DNA from: Candidatus Poseidoniaceae archaeon | Lineage (GTDB): Archaea > Thermoplasmatota > Poseidoniia > Poseidoniales > Poseidoniaceae | Direction: 5' to 3' | Length of the DNA: 6,889 nucleotides | NCBI GenBank assembly: GCA_013329295.1 | Contig: DUKP01000209.1 | Location: 1-6,889, forward strand | In this document: positions 1 to 5,462 of the stretch, piece by piece | How positions within the stretch are numbered: position 1 is the first letter of the stretch | Layout of the letters: each line of letters starts with the position of its first letter | The notes under the pieces: model-generated | Database searches by the model: none | The model's input: the letters and a program-made list of their open reading frames with translations, nothing else | Told to the model about the DNA's origin: nothing | Program-made: the position numbers and the translations under genes

Positions 1-1053
1 GCGCCAGTCTTCTTCAGACCATGCGCCAGATCTTACACAAAGCATATCTCCGAGCCATGAAGTACATCCTTCAAACCACCATAGTAAGTCTGTATGAATT
101 TCTTGTTGTAAATCATAATCGATGAAGTTCTTTGGTCTCAGTCGCTTAACATTCCATTGATGCATGTATTCATGACTGAATAAACTGATTAAATCTCGGT
201 ATTCATCATCATGACCATCTATCAAACAAATTCTTGGCAGCATAGAGGATTGAGAGTTTAGATGCTCCAATCCTCCTCTTGATTTTTCAGTAAGATGTAG
301 AACAGTTACGTATTCGCCCCAAACAGGTACTCCAAATAATGCATGATATTCTTTGATTATTTTTTTCATGTCTGTGATAAAACGCTCGAGCATCTTTTGG
401 TTTGTTGTATAATTTCCACTATCCCAAATTTTCAAAATATGGCTACGACCATCTACTTTGAAACTAATATTTTCATTAGGGTTTACCTCCATTATTCCAT
501 CAAGCAATTCATCTCTATTTGGTGCTGAGAATACATAACAATCTGCTTGGTTTCCAATTATTGAATCAATTTCACTTTTGTAATCAGATGAAGTTAATTG
601 AGTTGCAGGAGTCCATTTCGTTGGGCAATGAAGAATAATTTTATGTTTCATATCCATTCTTGATTTGTCAATTCCGGAAGTAGGTAGTAAGAATGTAAAT
701 GGGGGCATCATATGCAAATGACTACTATCTATATGAGTAGATCTAACTGATAGTTCTATTCCAAGTATCTTGTAATCTACGACAACATCACTGGATAAAT
801 CAGAGATTTTAATCTCAACAGAATCTACAGCTTTTCGATTGAAGTCAATATTTTTTCCGTTTTGTTTGCAACTAATTCCCGTTAAGTATTGCATTGGCTC
901 CCTTATGAAATATGAACCAGGAACCCAACGAGGAAATTTTAGAATTAATTTTTTACTATTGAAAGGCGGCGATACAGATACTCTAACATGCAGATATCGA
1001 GATGCTCCATCTGTGGCATCAATGGTAAAACTGACACCCGAACTGTTTGTCAT
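1..1053 (-). CDS. M61-family metallopeptidase (glycyl aminopeptidase-like), C-terminus beyond window
   Basis: This minus-strand frame stays open for 351 codons from ATG at 1051-1053 to the left edge, so the C-terminal part is missing. The zinc motif HEYMH is at residues 294-298 and is followed by QWNVKRLRP, the M61 signature. The third zinc ligand is probably Glu328 in WWFEGCTSW, 30 residues after the second His, which is the M61 spacing. The N-terminal domain carries PRWVPGSYFIRE (41-52), matching the usual PxWxPGSYxIR of this family. Known M61 enzymes are aminopeptidases preferring N-terminal Gly or Ala and are often followed by a PDZ domain, which would lie outside the window. There is no signal peptide or N-terminal membrane segment, so it is probably cytosolic. 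The start lies 2 nt after the HEAT-like gene's stop, with GGGGTG as ribosome site. Family assignment is firm; substrate is not known. Confidence 0.9.
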   Translation of the reverse strand, partial: MTNSSGVSFTIDATDGASRYLHVRVSVSPPFNSKKLILKFPRWVPGSYFIREPMQYLTGISCKQNGKNIDFNRKAVDSVEIKISDLSSDVVVDYKILGIELSVRSTHIDSSHLHMMPPFTFLLPTSGIDKSRMDMKHKIILHCPTKWTPATQLTSSDYKSEIDSIIGNQADCYVFSAPNRDELLDGIMEVNPNENISFKVDGRSHILKIWDSGNYTTNQKMLERFITDMKKIIKEYHALFGVPVWGEYVTVLHLTEKSRGGLEHLNSQSSMLPRICLIDGHDDEYRDLISLFSHEYMHQWNVKRLRPKNFIDYDLQQEIHTDLLWWFEGCTSWLGDMLCVRSGAWSEEDWR

Positions 1054-1055
1054 GA

Positions 1056-2057
1056 CTACACCCCATTGATGGCGGTTGAAAGGTTATGCGCTGTAATTTT
1101 AATCAAATCACTAGTTGAACTTTCTGAAATATGCTTGGCCTTTAATCTGATTGACTCTTCTTGGCAACGAGAAAATAATCTTTCAATTAATCGACATCTT
1201 TCTATTTCATCAACTTCTTCATTGCCGATAATCTCCCAGCGTAACTTGTCTTCAGCATCTCCCTTTTTACCTTGTAACCACCTACCAACAATAACATATT
1301 GTTGATTTTCATTTAACATCTTGATTATTTCATGATCTATAGTTTGGCAATGCTTTTGTAAAACATTGACTAGAACCTTTGTTTCAGTATTGTTGATTTT
1401 GTTAATATTTTCAATTAATTTTTTTGGGTTATTCCTAACTAAATAAGAGATTAACAATTTTATTTCAGTGCCTCTTTCTATCAAATCATCTAAAACCGTA
1501 TCATCAATGTTATAATCCGATTCAATTAGTTTGCTAATGCTATATTCAACAACTTTGATGGATTCATCATCTATTGCTTGTATTAGATGTTCTTTATCTG
1601 AATATTTGCTTTTTAGTGCAACAATTTTTAATTTTTCATCCCCACTGGTAAATAATGCATCAAAGAATTTTTTTTCATTTTCAGCTTTCAAAATAAATTC
1701 TGCAGCTTTTGTTTGACAAATCAAATCATCCTTGGAGAATAATTTCTTAACAATGTCAATGTTTTCTGCTCTAAAATTTTCCAAAAGATTAGCAGCAACT
1801 CTATTGTAGTTCAAATTGTGGTGATCTATTAGAGGTTGTAAATCGGAAACATTTTTTCTAATCGACCATGTTCTAAATGCGTCAATTGCCTTGGATCTGT
1901 ACCACGAATCTTTATCGTCAAGCAATGAAATAAATGCTGAAAGATTATTTTCATCATCTATCTCAAAAAGTTCTCTCACTGCTCTTCGCCTTTTTCTTTC
2001 ATCCTTACTTTTGAGATTATTTATTACGGATGTAGATCTATTCGACAAATTACTCAC
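1056..2057 (-). CDS. HEAT-like helical repeat protein
   Basis: A 333-residue protein made almost wholly of short paired amphipathic helices. The clearest HEAT-like units are in the first 100 residues (about 9-45, 50-80 and 82-110), with the typical small/hydrophobic pattern such as RRRAVREL, YRSKAIDAF and NRVAANLLENF. Later units are more degenerate. There is no catalytic motif, signal peptide or membrane segment, so a soluble scaffold or protein-binding role is most likely; the partner is unknown. The start is GTG, and the GTGA at 2054-2057 also contains the TGA stop of the methyltransferase-like gene, a 4-nt overlap that implies translational coupling. The M61 peptidase gene begins 2 nt after its stop. 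The protein is rich in Lys, Glu, Asn and Ile, like its neighbours. The repeat class is reasonably clear but the function cannot be read from sequence. Confidence 0.8.
   Translation of the reverse strand: MSNLSNRSTSVINNLKSKDERKRRRAVRELFEIDDENNLSAFISLLDDKDSWYRSKAIDAFRTWSIRKNVSDLQPLIDHHNLNYNRVAANLLENFRAENIDIVKKLFSKDDLICQTKAAEFILKAENEKKFFDALFTSGDEKLKIVALKSKYSDKEHLIQAIDDESIKVVEYSISKLIESDYNIDDTVLDDLIERGTEIKLLISYLVRNNPKKLIENINKINNTETKVLVNVLQKHCQTIDHEIIKMLNENQQYVIVGRWLQGKKGDAEDKLRWEIIGNEEVDEIERCRLIERLFSRCQEESIRLKAKHISESSTSDLIKITAHNLSTAINGV
1059..1064 (-). promoter_or_regulatory. Ribosome binding site (GGGGTG) for the M61 peptidase
   Basis: GGGGTG on the minus strand ends 5 nt before ATG 1051-1053 and lies in the final codons of the HEAT-like gene. 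It matches the GGTG part of the archaeal Shine-Dalgarno sequence and supports starting the peptidase here. Confidence 0.5.
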
Positions 2058-3025
2058 CAGTCAATTTCTTCATCATCGCTAAATTCATTCCATTTGCTAA
2101 GGTCAAAATTGGTAATCATTGGATGTAACATCACCTGAATTATTGGCCACAATCTCAAAAATGAAGGAGAGTAGTGCCATAATAATTTGACCATTGGATG
2201 TTCTGATACAGGTATGCCTCCTTCGCCAATTGGAGGTGTGTCATCTGGTAAATTGTTCAATTTAGCGACTAAATCTTGTAAACTATTAAGCTCGTCAGAA
2301 TCGATAATTTCTAATTCCTCGCAAGTTTCAATCGATAATTCAATCAAATCAGCAAGTTCTTTTGGATGTAGGTGATTATTGTTTGTAGAATCAACATCTA
2401 TTGGTCCAAAACACACATTTCCTAGGTCGGTTTCAAGTTCTATATCATCTTGCAACTCAATCTTCATTAAATGTTGAGAATTTCTGTCACCTATTGGTGC
2501 TATAACAAAACCTCCATCTTCTATGCGTGATTTTATCCACTTTGGGACGGCTTCAATTTGACCAGTCATAATCACTCGATTAAATTCGCCTGGAAAAGCA
2601 ACTGGTGCTATATCTAAATCTTCTATATTTCTTATATCCACAGTTGGCCAGTGAGATAGTCTTTCTTTGGCATGATTTACTACTTCTAATGATGGATCTA
2701 AAACATTAACTCTACCATTTTCTCCCACTATCTGGGCTATTAAGGCGGCTAAATAGCCACCTTTACATCCGACGACAATGACCTCTTGTCCTTTAGATAA
2801 TTCCATATGATGCAGTAATGTAATAATCATATGAGGGGCTGAAATAGTTTTGATGTTACCAGAAGTTGACTCGATATATGGAACTGGCCTATCAGCAAAG
2901 AATGGAGCGACATCATAATCTGTAAAGTCCTCTAAATCAACATTTAGCATTGCTTTTTTAACCTCCAGCGGAACCAAAACACCTTCTTTGGAAAGGCGTC
3001 TAAGTAGGTCCGCTGTCCGCGTCAT
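2054..3025 (-). CDS. Divergent protein-L-isoaspartate O-methyltransferase-like protein with C-terminal extension
   Basis: The first ~210 of 323 residues follow the PIMT (PCMT) fold, which uses S-adenosylmethionine to methylate isoaspartyl residues in aged proteins. Visible landmarks are the N-terminal helix LLRRLSKEGVL, DRPVPY (45-50), TISAPHM (60-66), the SAM loop VVGCKGGY (84-91), the ribose-binding acidic position in VLD (108-110), FNRVIMTG (148-155) and DGGFVIAPIG (170-179). Motif I normally reads EIGxGSGY, so the Glu/Asp and first loop positions are changed, and the usual Asp in yDxI is Asn149; activity may be altered or lost. Residues ~215-323 are an acidic extension not seen in ordinary ~210-residue PIMTs. 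I chose ATG 3025 (GAGGT at 3038-3042, 12 nt upstream) over ATG 3106. The longer version would overlap the upstream gene by 44 nt and add residues that do not match the family N-terminus. Confidence 0.82.
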   Translation of the reverse strand: MTRTADLLRRLSKEGVLVPLEVKKAMLNVDLEDFTDYDVAPFFADRPVPYIESTSGNIKTISAPHMIITLLHHMELSKGQEVIVVGCKGGYLAALIAQIVGENGRVNVLDPSLEVVNHAKERLSHWPTVDIRNIEDLDIAPVAFPGEFNRVIMTGQIEAVPKWIKSRIEDGGFVIAPIGDRNSQHLMKIELQDDIELETDLGNVCFGPIDVDSTNNNHLHPKELADLIELSIETCEELEIIDSDELNSLQDLVAKLNNLPDDTPPIGEGGIPVSEHPMVKLLWHYSPSFLRLWPIIQVMLHPMITNFDLSKWNEFSDDEEIDW

Positions 3026-3037
3026 AGCAAGACTATA

Positions 3038-3042
3038 ACCTC
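3038..3042 (-). promoter_or_regulatory. Ribosome binding site (GAGGT) deciding the methyltransferase start
   Basis: On the minus strand GAGGT lies 12 nt before ATG 3025, in the short gap after the regulator gene's stop. It is slightly distant but is the best Shine-Dalgarno match near any candidate start. The other nearby ATG, at 3061-3063 and overlapping the regulator's TGA as TGATG, opens a frame that stops after 13 codons. Confidence 0.5.
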
Positions 3043-3062
3043 GTGTCTTGTAAATGATGCCA

Positions 3063-3980
3063 TCAATTTGACATTGTCTTAAATTTCTCTTCAACAATCT
3101 CATCAATAAAACTAATATTTTCTTCGTGCTCTTTAACTGCCATTTGAATCAATTCGTCATCAGTTATTTGGTCGAATTCTTCATTTTTCATTTCAGAAAT
3201 TTGTGATTTGATTGATTTTTTGATGTCATTTAATACATTAATCATATTATCAACCAAATTCGTGTCCTCGTTTTCAACTTCAAGAGAAATAGTTTCAATC
3301 AATGACTTTACCAATTTTGGATCTGTATATGATTCATCAAATGATGAAAAAATGTCATCCATTAATATTGATTCTATACGTGCTAAATGTTCAGAGATGG
3401 TGGCTCTAGCTAGTCCAATTTCGCTTGCTAAATCAGAGATTCTAGTTCTTTTAGGAATATCAAAAAATCCTCTATCATAAGCGAATTTTGCAATTTTCAG
3501 TTGCTTTGTTGATAATGCAGATTGATTGATTGTTGAATTAAAATCAAGACTTCTTGCACTAATTCTGTCAGGCTGAGCAATTAATCTTGCTAAAGTAGAA
3601 ACAAGTTTGAGTTTAATTGGAGAACCTTGAATGATATAGGTTAATCCTTCTCCGTCAAGTCTACTCCCAGGTACTGAACTTGTTCCATTTGTTCTAGCAT
3701 TTAGATTAGAAACGGAATGATTTAATTTGACTAATAGCAGATAGCTATCAGAATTTTCTTTTGGTTCAAGAATAATATCAAGAAGTTCAATGAAATGTAA
3801 ATCTACTAAGTCATCAGGTGATTTTCCTTCACAAAAATCCACCTTTAGAATTATTCTAATATCCTTTGGTATTCTTTTTACGTAACAAATAAACTCTGCT
3901 TGTTTGAATAAATCGGTAAGTTCTCCAATATCCAAATTCTTAATTCGAGATCTTTTCCAAAATAAGGTGACCTCTCGCAT
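3063..3980 (-). CDS. HTH_10 (bacterio-opsin activator-like) transcription regulator
   Basis: A 305-residue protein with a HTH_10 domain at about residues 156-208. The domain begins LSTKQLKIAKFAYDRGFFDI, the usual 'LTxxQxxxLxxAyxxGYFxxP' opening, and ends with the recognition-helix segment ARATISEHLARIE. Residues 1-150 resemble the sensory or dimerisation half of Bat-type regulators, including GLTYIIQGSPIKLK (112-125), whose pattern often precedes the HTH. In most family members the HTH lies at the very C-terminus; here about 97 residues follow, largely acidic and helix-forming (SLEVENEDT, EEFDQITDDE, KEHEENISFIDEIVEEKF), probably a coiled-coil or partner-binding tail. It likely binds DNA in the cytoplasm and may control the genes downstream of it or its own promoter. 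The start is ATG 3978-3980, with AGGAG at 3985-3989 only 4 nt upstream. The ligand or signal is unknown. Confidence 0.85.
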   Translation of the reverse strand: MREVTLFWKRSRIKNLDIGELTDLFKQAEFICYVKRIPKDIRIILKVDFCEGKSPDDLVDLHFIELLDIILEPKENSDSYLLLVKLNHSVSNLNARTNGTSSVPGSRLDGEGLTYIIQGSPIKLKLVSTLARLIAQPDRISARSLDFNSTINQSALSTKQLKIAKFAYDRGFFDIPKRTRISDLASEIGLARATISEHLARIESILMDDIFSSFDESYTDPKLVKSLIETISLEVENEDTNLVDNMINVLNDIKKSIKSQISEMKNEEFDQITDDELIQMAVKEHEENISFIDEIVEEKFKTMSN

Positions 3981-4029
3981 GTAACTCCTAAAGGCATTTG
4001 TTTGATAACTTCTATTGATAAATGAATCA
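3981..4029 (-). promoter_or_regulatory. Possible promoter/operator with TTGATAA direct repeats before the regulator gene
   Basis: This 49-bp gap is the only real spacer in the minus-strand series. It holds two exact copies of TTGATAA (plus-strand reading) at 4002-4008 and 4015-4021, a 13-bp period. Read on the minus strand, the upstream copy sits in TTTATCAA, which could serve as a TATA box with transcription starting near 3992, just ahead of the AGGAG ribosome site at 3985-3989. The second copy could then be a regulator site overlapping the core promoter. The sequence is AT-rich, so chance is a real alternative. Confidence 0.3.
3985..3989 (-). promoter_or_regulatory. Ribosome binding site (AGGAG) for the HTH_10 regulator
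   Basis: AGGAG on the minus strand is 4 nt before ATG 3978-3980. The spacing is short but usable. Its presence suggests the regulator's message has a leader, unlike the probable leaderless DUF2085 gene. Confidence 0.5.
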
Positions 4030-4665
4030 TCAATTTCTCATTTCTAACCATGCTAAAAATGAAACAATTGGTAGCAAAATAAGCAGCATTCGATTTAGTT
4101 TATTTTGATAATCATTATATTCATTTGAACTTGCAGGATTAACTTCTATAGACTTTGCTTTACGAGTTCTTCGCAAAACTCCAACTTTTTCTTCAACCCT
4201 TTTTAGAACACGATTCCTTAGTTTTGGAGATGAACTCTTGAGATTACCTCTGCCAACTATAAATTTGACAGTAGTTCGCTCTGCTAATTCAAGTGCAGCA
4301 TCTACTACTCCTTCGATATTGTCAAGATTGTGCATATCAATTCTAAGATTAACTCCATCACTTGAAATGTGGCTAAGTACACGCCATTTACCTTGTCCTT
4401 CATTAAACTGTGATAATTTTTCTCTTGCTTCAATAAGTGGTTCTTTAGTCAAAATTACAGGTCTTCGACGTCTAGCTAGAAAAGGTCCAAGAATAATTGA
4501 GAGCAAAAATGGTGGAATACACATCAATGAAACAGTTCTTTGAATATTCTCAGCATCTGTTAAGACTGAAATCGTGGCAAGGGAGAAGCCTAGGTATAGC
4601 CCTATCAATCCGCCAGCTTGAAAGCCCATTGTCAATCCTACTGGCTCCCCTTTAGCATCCTCCAT
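4030..4665 (-). CDS. Membrane protein with internal Smr-like domain
   Basis: A 211-residue protein with predicted membrane helices at about 12-34, 46-64 and 192-208. A basic RRRR cluster (65-68) directly after helix 2 suggests that the middle part faces the cytoplasm. That part (about 107-158) resembles a Smr (small MutS-related) domain: RIDMHNLDNIEGVVDAAL matches the 'DLHG..xxEAxxxL' start, and KFIVGRGNLKSSSPKLRNRV matches the 'xxIIHGxGxxS..gxLRxxV' half. The DxH (110-112) and GxG (138-140) cores are present, but the second-motif His is Val137 and the Gly after DMH is Asn. Smr domains in other proteins are nucleic-acid binding or nicking modules (MutS2 C-terminus, SmrA/B-like ribosome-associated endonucleases). 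Here a membrane-tethered nucleic-acid role is inference. The start is ATG 4663-4665 with no clear Shine-Dalgarno motif. The regulator gene follows after 49 bp. Confidence 0.7.
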   Translation of the reverse strand: MEDAKGEPVGLTMGFQAGGLIGLYLGFSLATISVLTDAENIQRTVSLMCIPPFLLSIILGPFLARRRRPVILTKEPLIEAREKLSQFNEGQGKWRVLSHISSDGVNLRIDMHNLDNIEGVVDAALELAERTTVKFIVGRGNLKSSSPKLRNRVLKRVEEKVGVLRRTRKAKSIEVNPASSNEYNDYQNKLNRMLLILLPIVSFLAWLEMRN

Positions 4666-4739
4666 GTATTATGCTGCGACTAGGGATAGATGAACACTTT
4701 GACATCAATAATTTTTAACTATCAATTTGTGGCCCAATT
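4666..4739. promoter_or_regulatory. Divergent intergenic region with shared AT-rich promoter core
   Basis: This 74-bp spacer separates two diverging genes. The plus-strand stretch AATAATTTTTAAC (about 4707-4719) is the best TATA-like element. Its centre (~4715) is about 25 bp before GTG 4740, the archaeal TATA-to-start distance, so the plus-strand transcript is probably leaderless. Read on the minus strand the same stretch is GTTAAAAATTATT; initiation about 26 bp on would give the Smr-like gene a leader of roughly 20 nt. No inverted repeat or Shine-Dalgarno motif stands out. Confidence 0.45.
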
Positions 4740-5462
4740 GTGAATAAGAACGGACTCAGTTCTAGAGATCGTGAAAGGAAAGTTGGAAATTGGGTATTTT
4801 TTATTTCTAGTTTCTTTTTTCTATCTTTTTTTATTGCTCCCATGGTTTTAGACTCCGGAGAAATTCCAGAGTTAAACAATGGCCGAGCAAATGCTTTTGA
4901 TTTTGCTACCACTGATGGATTGTGGTCTAACGGTAATACAAATTCAAATGAAACATTTGCTTGGACAGAATTAGATCCATACACAGGATTTATCTACGCA
5001 TTTGGCGATTTGAATTGTCATAACAAACCAGAACGTTCAATCAAAATTAATGATAATCAAATGCCTGTTTGTACTAGAGATGTAGGAATCTTTTTTGGAC
5101 TTGCAGTAGGCGGTTTTTGGTTTTCTAGAAAGGGATATAATCGTTGGACAGTTAAGGATACATGTCTTTCACTTATTCCAGATAAGTGGCTATTAGGCAC
5201 ATACCAGTCAAATAGAAGAACTGTAGTTTGGCTATTATGTGGAATAATTCTTTGTTTGCCATTAATTGTTGATGGTTTTACTCAATTACTAACTTCTTAT
5301 GAATCAAACAATATTACTAGACTAATAACGGGAATTGGTTTTGGAGTTGGCTTAGGAGTTTTGATTAGTGCAGCTTACTCTGCTAGGTCCAAATTTTTCA
5401 AATCAGCAGACCAGGTATCCTTGCCAGGTGGCATGAAATTCCGCCTTGTTGAAGAAGAATGA
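4740..5462 (+). CDS. DUF2085 family membrane protein
   Basis: A 240-residue protein whose second half matches DUF2085. Residues 93-100 (CHNKPERS) and 109-114 (PVCTRD) reproduce the family's 'CHxxxxRS...xPVCxRdxGiyxG' core, with paired Cys93 and Cys111. IVDGFTQLL (176-184) followed by NNITRLITGIGFGVGLG is the other typical segment. Membrane helices are predicted at about 17-36, 112-128, 162-180 and 193-213. A polar, Asn/Thr-rich segment (about 37-85) after helix 1 probably faces outside. The conserved Cys/His pair hints at metal binding or redox, but the family has no known function. The GTG start is preferred because the next ATG (residue 35) would remove helix 1, and it fits a leaderless transcript. 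It is the only plus-strand gene here, and its stop abuts the kinase gene's stop. Confidence 0.82.
   Translation: MNKNGLSSRDRERKVGNWVFFISSFFFLSFFIAPMVLDSGEIPELNNGRANAFDFATTDGLWSNGNTNSNETFAWTELDPYTGFIYAFGDLNCHNKPERSIKINDNQMPVCTRDVGIFFGLAVGGFWFSRKGYNRWTVKDTCLSLIPDKWLLGTYQSNRRTVVWLLCGIILCLPLIVDGFTQLLTSYESNNITRLITGIGFGVGLGVLISAAYSARSKFFKSADQVSLPGGMKFRLVEEE

Noticed and set aside
343..528. Plus-strand 61-codon open frame
   Set aside because: Lies fully antisense to the M61 peptidase frame, which has clear family motifs; the plus-strand peptide has no recognisable features.
839..1305. Two overlapping plus-strand open frames (839-1069 and 988-1305)
   Set aside because: Antisense to the M61 N-terminus and the HEAT-like C-terminus; they overlap each other and show no family match.
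1531..2082. Plus-strand frames at 1531-1716 and 1891-2082
   Set aside because: Ser-rich peptides opposite the HEAT-like gene, as expected for mirror frames of Asp/Glu/Lys-rich coding sequence.
3025..3063. TGATG stop/start overlap at the end of the HTH_10 gene as a translation start
   Set aside because: That ATG (3061-3063) is out of frame with the methyltransferase and hits a stop after 13 codons.
2187..3480. Plus-strand frames at 2187-2375 and 3208-3480
   Set aside because: Antisense to the methyltransferase-like and HTH_10 genes, both supported by domain motifs.
4238..4543. Plus-strand 101-codon frame
   Set aside because: Antisense to the Smr-like membrane protein; no motif, no ribosome site and no promoter.
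4715..4984. Minus-strand 89-codon frame
   Set aside because: Opposite the DUF2085 N-terminus and covering the divergent promoter; no recognisable domain.
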